64,000 nt of DNA from a virus. Position 1 is the stretch's first letter, and every line of letters starts with the position of its first letter. A program made the position numbers and the translations under genes. Of the stretch, positions 44,722-52,377 are shown piece after piece. The notes under the pieces were generated by a model. That model made no database searches. It saw nothing but the letters and a program-made list of their open reading frames with translations, and was not told the origin of the DNA. Location of the stretch: positions 1-64,000 of the IMG/VR virus record IMGVR_UViG_3300046660_000364. One strand, 5' to 3'.

Positions 44722-45093
44722 ATGGATAACCAAAAAGAAACAGAACAGCACAGCCCGCAGGCGGACACGGAGCTTGTGACCATGCAGGCCATGGCCGAGT
44801 GCATGGACATGGTCCGGCAGGAGCTGGTCGAGGCCGGAATCATCGACGAGAGGGTGCCGCCGATGTTCGTGGCCGAGGCAGTACGGAGCCGTGTGGGCAC
44901 GTTGCTGAGCGATATGCGCTCGGCGCTGGTCGAGCTGACCGCGGTGCAGCGCAAGCTGATCGACGCCAACGCCGAGATCGCGGCGCTGCTGCTGGCCCGA
45001 GACGCGGCGCGGAATTTCTGCGGCCGTTGCGGCAAGCGGCTCACCACTGACCTGGTTCACACCTGCACGCCACCAGCGGAGGCACCGGCATGA
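44722..45093 (+). CDS. Helical protein with zinc-binding-like tail, 123 aa
   Basis: Helical Glu/Ala-rich body, then a C-terminal CGRCGKRL...HTCTPP motif that could bind a metal. The same tail occurs in the 64-aa protein at 47640. Only weak ribosome-site complementarity precedes the ATG. A TTGACA at 44686-44691 could be a -35 element, but no good -10 follows. First gene of the rightward operon; ATGA overlap with the next. Confidence 0.72.
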   Translation: MDNQKETEQHSPQADTELVTMQAMAECMDMVRQELVEAGIIDERVPPMFVAEAVRSRVGTLLSDMRSALVELTAVQRKLIDANAEIAALLLARDAARNFCGRCGKRLTTDLVHTCTPPAEAPA

Positions 45094-45758
45094 CCCAAGA
45101 CGCAGAAATCCTCGCCCTGCATCGCCAGCTCGCCTACCAGAAGCTGCGCGCCGACCTGGCCGAGGCCCGCGCCACGTCGAAGTCGCAGGAGTGCATCGAG
45201 CTGCGCGAGCGGATGGCCAATTCCCCCGAATTCGAGGGAACTAGCCCATTGCAGGAGGCGGTCAACCGGCTTGACGACATCCTGCAGGGCGACGACGGCC
45301 AGGCGTACAAGGAAGCCCGCAAGGCGCTGCCGAGGCTGCGCGCGGCACTGGAGCGTGAATCCGTGACCGTCACGGGAAATGGTCCGTGGCACGCCGAGGA
45401 AATCGCGCAACGGCTGCCCCCGCCCCGCGCCACGGTCGCTGCGGTGACGGCCGAACTACTGGCCGCCGGCAACGCGGTGGTCGAGCACTGGCACTCGCGC
45501 GACTGGAAAAAGCCGCCTACTGCGGATGTTATCGCTCGGCTGACGAGGGCGGTAGGCCGGGTCAAACGAGGCCGTGAGCTGTACACCTGCGTCGGCAAGG
45601 GCGGCGAATACGAACTGGTTGGCGAGGCAAAGGGCGCCGGGACGTTGAAGACTTATTCGGGCTTGATCGTCTACCAGGACAGCATGACCGGGCAGATGTA
45701 CTGCCGTTCGATGACGGACTTCGACAATCGCATGCTGCGGATCGGACACCAGCCATGA
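45090..45758 (+). CDS. Phage protein with DUF1653-like C-terminus, 222 aa
   Basis: The N-terminal half is helical and charged. The C-terminus (ELYTCVGKGGEYELVGEAKGAG...LIVYQDSMTGQMYCRSM) resembles the DUF1653-like beta domain common in phage early genes. Function unknown. Overlaps both neighbours by ATGA. Confidence 0.72.
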   Translation: MTQDAEILALHRQLAYQKLRADLAEARATSKSQECIELRERMANSPEFEGTSPLQEAVNRLDDILQGDDGQAYKEARKALPRLRAALERESVTVTGNGPWHAEEIAQRLPPPRATVAAVTAELLAAGNAVVEHWHSRDWKKPPTADVIARLTRAVGRVKRGRELYTCVGKGGEYELVGEAKGAGTLKTYSGLIVYQDSMTGQMYCRSMTDFDNRMLRIGHQP

Positions 45759-46219
45759 AGGTACTGATATTCGACATCGACGGCGTCATCAACAGCGAGC
45801 GGACCTGCGCCGCCTTCGACGGCTACCCGCACGATTTCAGCCCGGTCGACATGGCCCGCTTCGATCCGGTGGCGCTGGCCCTGGTGAGGAAGCTGTGCGC
45901 GAAGACCGATTGCGTGATCGTGCTGTCCTCGACCTGGCGCCTGACCTTCACGATCGAGGAAGTGGCGCACTACTTGGACCTGCCGGTGATGGCGGCCACG
46001 CCGGACCTGGGCGACACCAACTCGCGCAGCGACGAGATCGCGCTGTGGCTCAGGCGGCATCCGCAGATCACGACCTACGCCATTGTCGACGACCTGGCGT
46101 TGGACTTCGACGACCCCGAGCAGCAAGCCCGCTTCGTCAAGACCAACGAGGAGTTCGGCCTGTCGCTGCCCAACTACCGCGCCCTGCTGCGCATCCTGAA
46201 CCCTGGAGTAGCACCATGA
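45755..46219 (+). CDS. HAD-superfamily hydrolase-like protein, 154 aa
   Basis: Starts MKVLIFDIDGVINSE: HAD motif I with Asp7 (nucleophile) and Asp9. VLSSTWR is motif II and AIVDD motif IV. No large cap domain, so it is compact like phage HAD domains linked to nucleic-acid repair. Likely a phosphatase acting on a nucleotide or nucleic-acid end; substrate not known. Confidence 0.8.
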   Translation: MKVLIFDIDGVINSERTCAAFDGYPHDFSPVDMARFDPVALALVRKLCAKTDCVIVLSSTWRLTFTIEEVAHYLDLPVMAATPDLGDTNSRSDEIALWLRRHPQITTYAIVDDLALDFDDPEQQARFVKTNEEFGLSLPNYRALLRILNPGVAP

Positions 46220-46428
46220 CCAGTCGCAACCAACGAGAGGGCCGCTACGCCGGCCAGGTCCTCACCTTCCACATGCGCAGCAGGATTGCCCGCCGCGTCT
46301 CGACGTGGAACGCCGAGCAGGCGCTGATCGACCACAGCGACCGGCAAGTGCAGCGCCTGCGCAATCGCAGGGTCCGCATCGAGGCGGCCACGCTTGCCGT
46401 GCTGCCGAACGACCGCAGCCAGGGATGA
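46216..46428 (+). CDS. SRNQREGRY-family paralogue 1, 70 aa
   Basis: Begins MTSRNQREGRYAGQ, the N-terminal signature shared with three proteins at 47831, 48081 and 48233. The rest is Arg-rich (RSRIARRV, RLRNRRVRI). ATGA overlap with the HAD gene. Strongly basic, so nucleic-acid binding is plausible but unproven. Confidence 0.7.
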   Translation: MTSRNQREGRYAGQVLTFHMRSRIARRVSTWNAEQALIDHSDRQVQRLRNRRVRIEAATLAVLPNDRSQG

Positions 46429-46562
46429 CTAACCCGACCGCCCGCGCGATTGCCAGCGTGGCCTGCTGCGCAGCCTGCTGCGCCATCGCCTTCGCCGAAC
46501 CTGTCTATGGTGTGCTGTGCATCATCGGCATGATCGGCGGCCTTTACACTATCTGGAGCTAG
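46425..46562 (+). CDS. Small membrane protein, 45 aa
   Basis: ATGA overlap with the previous gene. Two hydrophobic stretches: a Cys/Ala-rich one (ASVACCAACCAIAF) and VLCIIGMIGGLYTIW at the end. Predicted inner-membrane peptide. Could be a superinfection or holin-type protein; not assignable. Confidence 0.6.
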   Translation: MTNPTARAIASVACCAACCAIAFAEPVYGVLCIIGMIGGLYTIWS

Positions 46563-46565
46563 ACC

Positions 46566-46781
46566 ATGACCGACACCAACGACAAGATCGAATTCGACCA
46601 GGACGAGGTCGCCAAGCTGGAACCGTGGAGAGCGGCCGACCACCTGTCCACCGACGAGGACATCGCCGGCTATCTGGTGGCCGTCCTGGACGAGCCGGAC
46701 GCCGACCCGGAAAAAGAGGTGGAGGTGCTGTGCAGCGCGATCCGCGACGTCATCACCGCACTCAGGAAGCGCGCCGCGTGA
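46566..46781 (+). CDS. Truncated HigA-like antidote N-terminal domain, 71 aa
   Basis: EPWRAADHLSTDEDIAGYLVAVLDE...EVEVLCSAIRDVITALRKR follows the N-terminal part of the putative addiction-module antidote (HigA-like) family. There this segment is followed by a helix-turn-helix. Here the protein stops before any HTH, and the usual Gly/acid pattern is replaced by KEVEVLCS. No toxin-like partner is adjacent. It may be a free dimer or decoy domain; function inferred only. Confidence 0.65.
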   Translation: MTDTNDKIEFDQDEVAKLEPWRAADHLSTDEDIAGYLVAVLDEPDADPEKEVEVLCSAIRDVITALRKRAA

Positions 46782-47014
46782 AGCCGGACGAACGCCAGCT
46801 CCATGAGGGCGATGTCGTCCAGCTCTCGCCCGACGTCGGCAATCCCATGTTCGCCTGCTGCATGATGACCGTGACCGAGCCGAAGTCGTTCGGGGCGCAG
46901 GGCTATGTCCAGATGACCGGCGAGGACGGCAAGCCCGGTGGCGCGGCGTTCTACCGTGCCAAGTGGGAGGAAATGGAGTACGTCGGCCAGGCCGCATGGG
47001 TGATCAACCGATGA
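46778..47014 (+). CDS. Hypothetical protein, 78 aa
   Basis: GTG start overlaps the previous stop (GTGA). Contains EGDVVQLSPDVGNPMFACCMMTV, an SH3-like or small beta-barrel pattern seen in short phage proteins. Ends AAWVINR. Unknown role. Confidence 0.68.
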   Translation: MKPDERQLHEGDVVQLSPDVGNPMFACCMMTVTEPKSFGAQGYVQMTGEDGKPGGAAFYRAKWEEMEYVGQAAWVINR

Positions 47015-47199
47015 TGTACTACAGCGCCCTGCCACGCCGCTTCTGCACCCCCGAGCAGCCGATGCAGCACGAGTTCAGGGACCACTACCAGTGGAGCCAT
47101 CCCGATGCTGCCGAGGTCATGCCGTTCTTCAACCTGGTGGTCTACACCTGCCCGCACTGCAAGCACACGTTCCACGCCGAACCGAGGAAGCCCGAATGA
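47011..47199 (+). CDS. Small protein with CxxC motif, 62 aa
   Basis: ATGA overlap with the gene before it. The C-terminal half has YTCPHCKHTFHAE, half of a zinc-ribbon. N-terminus is aromatic and basic. Unknown. Confidence 0.66.
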   Translation: MMYYSALPRRFCTPEQPMQHEFRDHYQWSHPDAAEVMPFFNLVVYTCPHCKHTFHAEPRKPE

Positions 47200-47426
47200 G
47201 TACCTGGAACTACCGCGTGGCACGCACCACGCAGACCGTGAACGGCGAGGAGTATGTGTCCTTCGCCATCCACGAAGCGCACTACGACAAGCCGGAATCG
47301 GCTCCGCGCGTGATCTCGCGGGACGCGATGACCACCAGCTTCGAGAGTGTCGAGGAGCTGCGCGCCGGACTGACCCGGATGCTGGCCAGCCTGGACAAGC
47401 CGGTGCTGAACTACGAGGACTTCTGA
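47196..47426 (+). CDS. Conserved small phage/bacterial protein, 76 aa
   Basis: Pattern MSTWNYRVARTT...FAIHEAHYD...SVEELRAGLTRMLASLDKPVL matches a widespread short hypothetical family seen in phages and bacterial genomes. Function unknown. ATGA overlap upstream. Confidence 0.72.
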   Translation: MSTWNYRVARTTQTVNGEEYVSFAIHEAHYDKPESAPRVISRDAMTTSFESVEELRAGLTRMLASLDKPVLNYEDF

Positions 47427-47427
47427 C

Positions 47428-47643
47428 ATGGCCCATCACCACGTCTCGGCAAGCTGCGAGGGCGAACGCTGCACGGCCTGCGGCGCACCGGCCAGCCACA
47501 AGGTGGGCGAGGAAATCCAGTGGGACGATCCGCAGCCGAACCGCCACAACCTGACGGCCTACTTGTGCTGCTTCCACTTCGCCAAGGTGTTCGGGCCTGC
47601 CGCGCCGTGCGCAGTGCTGGCCGACCACCAGGGGGCGCAGTGA
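47428..47643 (+). CDS. Cys/His-rich putative zinc-binding protein, 71 aa
   Basis: Has CEGERCTACGAPASHKV and LCCFHFAKV, spaced as in small zinc-ribbon or treble-clef-like proteins. Follows the previous gene by one base. Unknown role. Confidence 0.68.
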   Translation: MAHHHVSASCEGERCTACGAPASHKVGEEIQWDDPQPNRHNLTAYLCCFHFAKVFGPAAPCAVLADHQGAQ

Positions 47644-47834
47644 AGCTCAAGCCCGACACCATCCTGCCGACGCCCGAGGAAGATGCCGCGATCACGGCTG
47701 CTGCCCTGGCCGACCCTGATAATCCACCGCTGACCGACGCCGAGCTGGCGCAGTTCCGTCCATCCCGCTGCCAGCGTTGCGGCAAGATGCTGGCCCTGAC
47801 TGGCCCGCACGTTCACACCTGCACCCCAGCATGA
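47640..47834 (+). CDS. Small protein with CxxCGK...HTCTP tail, 64 aa
   Basis: GTG at 47640 overlaps the previous stop (GTGA). The N-terminal half is acidic; the C-terminus is CQRCGKMLALTGPHVHTCTPA, nearly the same tail as the 123-aa protein at 44722. Suggests a shared metal-binding or docking tail. Unknown function. Confidence 0.66.
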   Translation: MKLKPDTILPTPEEDAAITAAALADPDNPPLTDAELAQFRPSRCQRCGKMLALTGPHVHTCTPA

Positions 47835-48091
47835 GCCGCAATCAACGAGAGGGCCGGTACGTCGGGACCTTCCGGGGCAAGCAAGTGCGGCGCCGTGCGC
47901 TGCTGCCTGCCCTGATGGTTGGCGATGCGGAGCTGTTCCCGCCGTCCGTGCCCTTCCCCGACAACGGGATCGCCTGGCTGACCATGAACCAGCGCAGCCC
48001 GGTGGAGCCAGTCCTGCCGCTGCGCATCCGCTACCGCAGCAAGGACAGGACCGCCGAGGTGGTGCTGGAGAGGGCCGGGCATGACGACTAG
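47831..48091 (+). CDS. SRNQREGRY-family paralogue 2, 86 aa
   Basis: Begins MSRNQREGRYVGTFRGKQV; ATG overlaps the previous stop. The longest family member, with a C-terminal region containing LRIRYRSKDRTAEVVLER. First of three family members in a row. Confidence 0.68.
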   Translation: MSRNQREGRYVGTFRGKQVRRRALLPALMVGDAELFPPSVPFPDNGIAWLTMNQRSPVEPVLPLRIRYRSKDRTAEVVLERAGHDD

Positions 48092-48236
48092 CCGGAACCA
48101 GAGGGAAGGTCGCTACGCCGGCAAGCTGTACGGGCAGCACTGGCGCAGCCGGTTCTATCATGGCCCTGGTCACTACAACGCGGTGATGACGCCGTACGTC
48201 GAGGCGGTCATGCGCAGCAAGCGGAAGTGGCGATGA
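48081..48236 (+). CDS. SRNQREGRY-family paralogue 3, 51 aa
   Basis: Begins MTTSRNQREGRYAGKL and overlaps paralogue 2 by 11 bases. Basic (ending MRSKRKWR), with a Tyr/His-rich middle. Too short for routine gene finders. Confidence 0.62.
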   Translation: MTTSRNQREGRYAGKLYGQHWRSRFYHGPGHYNAVMTPYVEAVMRSKRKWR

Positions 48237-48406
48237 CCAGCCGGAACCAGCGCGAGGGCTACTACGTCGGCCACAGTGAGGGCCGTGCGGTGCGCTGGCG
48301 TCTCGCCCTGGTCAGGCGGGTGCGCAGTGCCAAGGCCAGGGCGATCCTGCGCCGCCGCAGCTACGCTGCCTACGGCCTGGTGATCCGGGCCGAGAGCATC
48401 GGGTAG
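48233..48406 (+). CDS. SRNQREGRY-family paralogue 4, 57 aa
   Basis: Begins MTSRNQREGYYVGHSEGR, ATGA overlap with paralogue 3. Strongly Arg-rich (RVRSAKARAILRRRS). Last gene of this rightward operon. Confidence 0.62.
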   Translation: MTSRNQREGYYVGHSEGRAVRWRLALVRRVRSAKARAILRRRSYAAYGLVIRAESIG

Positions 48407-48535
48407 CTCGGCTGGTGGAGGCGGCATCTACCGAACCCGAACCCTGGTCCCCCTATGACAGCAGGGTCTCGGGACGGTTCGCACTGGCACCGATACCCAC
48501 AACGATACCCCCGCTGCGCCGGCCGGACGTAGAAA

Positions 48536-48566
48536 CGCCCTCGGCACTGGGTAAGTACCGAGGGCG
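48536..48566. terminator. Probable bidirectional hairpin terminator between convergent operons
   Basis: CGCCCTCGG/CCGAGGGCG 9-bp stem with a 13-nt loop lies between the rightward operon (ending 48406) and the leftward recombinase gene (ending 48609). T tracts are short (TTTC on minus), so efficiency is uncertain. The rest of the roughly 200-bp gap shows no convincing gene. Confidence 0.6.
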
Positions 48567-48608
48567 CTTGCCGCTCCCCCCGAAGCAGTGGAGCCAGTAT
48601 AGCGCCTG

Positions 48609-49181
48609 TCAGGCGTGGCCGTCGAGGTATCGGTAGAGGGTCATGCGGCTGATCCCGTACTCCCTGGCCAGCGCGGCCTTGGAGATCGCCGGATCGGCAG
48701 CGCGCTGGCGCAGCTCCTGCACGGTCGCTCCGTCGAGGGTGGGCTTCCTGCCCTTGTACTTGCCCTTGCGCTTGGCGATGGCGATCCCTTCGGCCTGCCG
48801 CTCGCGGATCATGGCCCTCTCGAACTGTGCGACAGCACCCAGCAGCCCGAGCAGCAGCTCGTTCATCGGGTTGGCCTCACCCGAGAAGGTCAGGTTCTGC
48901 GCGGTGAACGTCACGGTGACACCATCCTCGGTCAGGCGGTGCACCATCAGCAGCAGATCGTGCAGGTTCCTGGCCAGGCGGTCCATGCTGTGCACGAACA
49001 GCGTGTCGCCGTCCCGCACGTAGTCCAGCATCGCCTTCAACTGCGGCCTGTTCGTCGTGCCGCCGCTGCACTTGTCCTCGAACACCTTGTCCAGCTCGAC
49101 GCCGTCCAGCTGGCGCTCCGTGTTCTGGTCCGTGGTCGACACCCGCACGTACCCGATCCGCTTCCCTGGTCCCTTGCTCAT
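48609..49181 (-). CDS. Serine recombinase (resolvase/invertase family), 190 aa
   Basis: Start at 49181 follows GAGGAGG; the longer frame is promoter DNA. YVRVSTTDQN contains Arg13 and the nucleophile Ser15. HSMDRLARN and RERQAEGIAIAKRKGKYKGRK follow, and a C-terminal helix-turn-helix (SKAALAREYGISRMTLYRYL) recognises the site. Standard small resolvase/invertase length. It cuts and rejoins DNA at a res or inversion site. I find no clear recombination sites in flanking DNA. In a phage it could resolve genome multimers, invert a fibre segment or be a moron. It has its own sigma70-like promoter. Confidence 0.92.
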   Translation of the reverse strand: MSKGPGKRIGYVRVSTTDQNTERQLDGVELDKVFEDKCSGGTTNRPQLKAMLDYVRDGDTLFVHSMDRLARNLHDLLLMVHRLTEDGVTVTFTAQNLTFSGEANPMNELLLGLLGAVAQFERAMIRERQAEGIAIAKRKGKYKGRKPTLDGATVQELRQRAADPAISKAALAREYGISRMTLYRYLDGHA

Positions 49182-49202
49182 GGCTACCCTCCTCGGTGGT
49201 TG

Positions 49203-49241
49203 TGTACCACTAGAGTGTAGACCACAAGCGCATAGTGTCAA
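49203..49241 (-). promoter_or_regulatory. Sigma70-like promoter with direct repeats for the recombinase gene
   Basis: Reading leftward: TTGACA (49241-49236), 16-nt spacer, TACACT (49219-49214), then the recombinase ribosome site. On the plus strand GTGTACCAC and GTGTAGACCAC form a direct repeat over the -10 element, suggesting an autoregulatory operator. Confidence 0.55.
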
Positions 49242-49294
49242 GCTAGGCGGAACACCATCCTATTGTTACTGGTCGAGTCCTGGCCTGCGCCCCG

Positions 49295-49320
49295 TAACAC
49301 ATGAATGTACCCATGTGTTA
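49295..49320. other. 9-bp inverted repeat at the terminase stop codon
   Basis: TAACACATG (49295-49303) and CATGTGTTA (49312-49320) are exact complements; the TerL stop lies in one arm. No T run follows. Possible operator or transcript-end hairpin. Confidence 0.45.
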
Positions 49321-50934
49321 TACCCCGTCCGCGTAGGTTTCCGGTTCCAGGGCACGCTCGTCGATGATGATCGGCGGGACCGGGGACATGTCGTACAGGC
49401 GGCTGGTCGCGTCGATGAGATCCTTCTTGGAGGAGAAGGGATAGGTCAGGTATTCCTCAAGGAAACCTTTGTTGAGCGAGTACAGGTTGCCTTCGTGGTC
49501 GCGGCGCATGATCGGTTTGAAGATGCGGAAGGCCTGCCCCTGTTCCTTGATGCGGCGCTGGTTCGCGGTCTCGCCCTGCACCACCGCGGCCAAGTAGAAC
49601 CTGCGCGAGATGAAGTCGGGCTGGAGCCTTTGCACCCTGTCGTCCTTGGCCTGGGCACCGTCGGAGGTCCAGGCCAGCTCGACGATCTCGAAGGCTTCCT
49701 TGTCGCGTTGCATCTGCTCCTCGAAATACTCCAGGTCGCTCTGCATGCCATATCGCTCGTAGCCGATGTAGACGGCCTGCACACCGGGCTGGGCCGTCCA
49801 GTACCGCCGCAGCCCTTTGAGCGCCTCCCAGCGTTCCCGGAGGCCCATTTTGTGCCGGTATCCGTCCAGCAGGTAGCGGTTGCCGCCGCTGTCGACGCCG
49901 ACCACGGCCATGGCGGTGTTGTCCGACCCCTTCTTCTTCGAGTTGGCCGGGTCGCACATGATGTACACGTTCAATGTGGCCGGCCTGATGTCGATGAACG
50001 AGAGCCATTCCTTCTTGAACATGGCCTCGTTGCCGGCGGCAGGATTCATCAGCTGCTGGCAGGCAATCGTCGCGGGACCCTGGGCCAGCTTCTTCGCCTC
50101 CCACGCCTCCTGGTTGAGGAACACCGGCGTGCCGTTCGGCGTGCCGTCCACCGTGGCAGGGTACAGGCGCACCGTCAGGATCTTGCGGTCGATGATCTCC
50201 TGATATGTATCCTGGAAACTGTAACGTGTCCCAACGTGCCATGCACGGACCTTGCCGTCCTCGCCCCTCGCGCCCAGGTTGTCGCTGAGTTCCCACGCGC
50301 TGGTGGTTTTGTTGACCTGATCCGGCGTGCTGACGGACTCGCGGGTGACGACGTCGTCATAGACGCGCAGCAGAAAGTGCGCGCCGGTGGGTTGCCCATC
50401 GACAAGGCCGTGGCTCTCGACAGTCGCTTCTTTGGGATTTGATTTCCTGCATACAACAATCCCTTTCTCCTCACTCCACTTGGGGGATTGCGCCCTGGGG
50501 TCAGCGTAGAAGATGTTGGGGTAGGTCGCCTGTAGATCCTTGTTGGCCTCAAGCTCCTGCTTGATCTGCAACATGAATTTCCGGGCCACCGGCTTGGTAT
50601 GCGAGAAGATCCCGATCGTGATCTCGGGGTCCTTGATGATCTCCTGGATGATGCCGGCGAAGGTAATGATCGTGCTCTTGTAATGCTCGCGTGCCCATAG
50701 ATCCAGGCATCCATCGGGCTTGGCCTCGACCTCGCGGCAGCGTGCGTACAGCCAGGGGTGGATCGCGTCGAGCCGGTGCAGCAGGCGCGTGAGCAGGTAG
50801 AAGCGGTCATGCCTGCCGAGCCACGCCTTGCCCTCCATGCCGTACTGGCTCTCGATCACCTCCCACAGGTCCGCCACGGCCTCGAAGGGGGCGGCGTGCA
50901 GGGTGGTGCTGAATTCGTCAGGCAGGGACAGCAC
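49318..50934 (-). CDS. Terminase large subunit
   Basis: GTG at 50934 is preferred because the residues before it are atypical and lie within the TerS gene; ATG at 50994 (558 aa) is the alternative. [14 protein letters not shown] is an atypical Walker [10 protein letters not shown] the Walker B, and [18 protein letters not shown] starts the RNase H-like nuclease with its first Asp. Ends EPETYADGV. TerL packages DNA using ATP and cuts concatemers. Overlaps TerS, followed by the recombinase gene, and separated from the portal by a rightward accessory island. Confidence 0.9.
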   Translation of the reverse strand: MLSLPDEFSTTLHAAPFEAVADLWEVIESQYGMEGKAWLGRHDRFYLLTRLLHRLDAIHPWLYARCREVEAKPDGCLDLWAREHYKSTIITFAGIIQEIIKDPEITIGIFSHTKPVARKFMLQIKQELEANKDLQATYPNIFYADPRAQSPKWSEEKGIVVCRKSNPKEATVESHGLVDGQPTGAHFLLRVYDDVVTRESVSTPDQVNKTTSAWELSDNLGARGEDGKVRAWHVGTRYSFQDTYQEIIDRKILTVRLYPATVDGTPNGTPVFLNQEAWEAKKLAQGPATIACQQLMNPAAGNEAMFKKEWLSFIDIRPATLNVYIMCDPANSKKKGSDNTAMAVVGVDSGGNRYLLDGYRHKMGLRERWEALKGLRRYWTAQPGVQAVYIGYERYGMQSDLEYFEEQMQRDKEAFEIVELAWTSDGAQAKDDRVQRLQPDFISRRFYLAAVVQGETANQRRIKEQGQAFRIFKPIMRRDHEGNLYSLNKGFLEEYLTYPFSSKKDLIDATSRLYDMSPVPPIIIDERALEPETYADGV

Positions 50935-51463
50935 TGGTCCCCACCGGCTGTTGCAGACGCTTCTTGAACGCGGCCCGCAGCTCGTCGAATCCATCGCTCA
51001 CGGCGACGGTGACATTGGTGCTGCTGTCCTCGGGTTCGTCCAGCTCGCGGATCTTGCGGATCGTCTCGACGGCCAGCTTGTTCGCCTCGCAGATGGTCTT
51101 GACATCTTTGGGGTGGTCGACGCTGTCCACCATCGTGAGCAGCTTGTCCATCGCCTTGCGGGCCACCGCGAGACCAGTCGTCATGTCCTTCACATCCTGG
51201 CTGGCCTCATCCACCTGGATCTGACGAATCGCCTCGTCACTCGTCAGTGCGTTCGTCACCTGTTCGTCAAGCGATACGCCCGACATTGCTTCCCGGACAA
51301 GTTCGCGCTTAATATCGCTGGTGCCTTTGATCCAGCCCTGCTTCTTGGCGTACCTGCGCAGGGTCGGTTCGGGGATCGCGTGCTTGGTGGCCAGGGCGTT
51401 GATGCTGTACCCGCCTGCCGCGTAGTCGATCTCCGCAGCGGCGAAATCGTATGGGGTGGTCAT
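50918..51463 (-). CDS. Terminase small subunit
   Basis: Starts [21 protein letters not shown] and has an N-terminal helix-turn-helix ([25 protein letters not shown]) followed by long helices for oligomerisation, as in TerS proteins that bind the pac/cos site. 181 aa, standard. Overlaps TerL. Divergent from the RadC-like gene. Confidence 0.85.
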   Translation of the reverse strand: MTTPYDFAAAEIDYAAGGYSINALATKHAIPEPTLRRYAKKQGWIKGTSDIKRELVREAMSGVSLDEQVTNALTSDEAIRQIQVDEASQDVKDMTTGLAVARKAMDKLLTMVDSVDHPKDVKTICEANKLAVETIRKIRELDEPEDSSTNVTVAVSDGFDELRAAFKKRLQQPVGTSAVPA

Positions 51464-51508
51464 GAGCTGTCCTTTGTGCGCGAGGGGCTACGCAATCGTG
51501 TGCCTATG

Positions 51509-51529
51509 TATAGCATCATGCTATATACT
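51509..51529. promoter_or_regulatory. Operator-like palindrome in the TerS/RadC divergent region
   Basis: TATAGCAT-C-ATGCTATA (51509-51525) is a perfect 8-1-8 palindrome. TATACT at 51524-51529 could be a rightward -10, and leftward TATACAT-like bases lie on the other arm. So one protein could control both transcripts. The remainder of the 117-bp gap shows GTGTGTGTG and no gene. Confidence 0.55.
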
Positions 51530-51580
51530 GTGCATGTGGGTGTGTGTGCCCGCGTCCCCCTACTTGAACGGAGCCAACTT

Positions 51581-52084
51581 ATGAGTGTTCACAACAATGT
51601 CGTGCAGCTTGCGCCGGTGCCACCGCGCCCGGACACCCGCCGGCAGCGCGAGGATGCAACCATCCGGCGCGCCCTGTCGATCCTGTCGAACCGCATGCGC
51701 GCACCCGGCACGCTGCTGACCAGCCCGGCCACGGCGCGCGACTATGTGCGCCTCTACGCGGGGGAGCTGGAGCATGAGGTCTTTCTGGTGCTGTTCCTCG
51801 ACCCGCAGCACCGCCTGATCGCGCGGGAGGAGCTGTTCCGGGGCACCCTGACGCAGACCAGCGTGCACCCGCGCGAGGTGGTCAAGGCCACGCTGCACTA
51901 CAACGCGGCTGCGGTCCTGCTGGCGCATAACCACCCGTCCGGCTGCATCGACCCAAGCGAAGCGGACAAGCGGATCACCAATGCGCTGTCGCAGGCGCTT
52001 GCACTGATCGACGCCCGCGTGCTGGACCACATCATCGTCACCGCTAACCAGTCGTACTCGTTCGCCGACCACGGCCTTATCTGA
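51581..52084 (+). CDS. radC: RadC-like JAB-domain protein, 167 aa
   Basis: Has the JAMM-type motif in [21 protein letters not shown] with HxH and Asp, and the [20 protein letters not shown] segment of RadC. It lacks the N-terminal helix-hairpin-helix of chromosomal RadC and so belongs to the short form common on plasmids, ICEs and phages. Often adjacent to anti-restriction and repair genes; biochemical role unresolved. First gene of the rightward operon, with CGGAG 9 nt upstream. Confidence 0.88.
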   Translation: MSVHNNVVQLAPVPPRPDTRRQREDATIRRALSILSNRMRAPGTLLTSPATARDYVRLYAGELEHEVFLVLFLDPQHRLIAREELFRGTLTQTSVHPREVVKATLHYNAAAVLLAHNHPSGCIDPSEADKRITNALSQALALIDARVLDHIIVTANQSYSFADHGLI

Positions 52085-52101
52085 CTGAGAGGAGATCCAC
52101 C

Positions 52102-52305
52102 ATGAAATCGCACCGCGAAACCTATCCTGACCAGTACCGCCACCCCTTCTGCGGCAAGGCGGTCGTTGTCGATACCGGCAAGTTCCGCACGGAGGGCATC
52201 TTCGAGCGCAGCGTCATGACGCGCTTTGGCACCCTGGCGATCCTTGAAGGCTCGACCGACGGCTACCTGTTGGCCCATGTGAAGCTCAAGGACAACCCGG
52301 CCTGA
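52102..52305 (+). CDS. Small protein, 67 aa
   Basis: GAGGAG precedes ATG. Beta-rich: PFCGKAVVVDTG...GTLAILEGSTDGYLLAHV. Probably a small barrel. Unknown. Confidence 0.7.
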   Translation: MKSHRETYPDQYRHPFCGKAVVVDTGKFRTEGIFERSVMTRFGTLAILEGSTDGYLLAHVKLKDNPA

Positions 52306-52310
52306 CGGCA

Positions 52311-52362
52311 CCAGTGTCAGCACCTCTCGCGGGGTGTTGACGCGGGGATCGTCCCGGCAACC
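52311..52362 (+). promoter_or_regulatory. Double-hairpin leader element, copy A
   Basis: CCAGT followed by stem GTCAGCACC/GGTGTTGAC, then CGGG...GTCCCG hairpin, then AACC, ribosome site and ATG of the 308-aa gene. Related by structure and covarying bases to copies at 53306, 54319 and 55425. Confidence 0.75.
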
Positions 52363-52377
52363 ATGAGGGGAAACGTC

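Noticed and set aside
44674-44722. Promoter for the rightward operon starting at 44722
   Set aside because: TTGACA is present at 44686, but no acceptable -10 follows at 16-18 nt, so not listed as a feature.
48415-48636. 73-codon plus-strand frame between the last SRNQREGRY gene and the recombinase
   Set aside because: It runs through the terminator hairpin and into the antisense of the recombinase; Pro/Arg-rich and without a ribosome site.
49242-51463. Plus-strand frames antisense to TerL
   Set aside because: The leftward frame has clear TerL motifs; the rightward frames are shadows.
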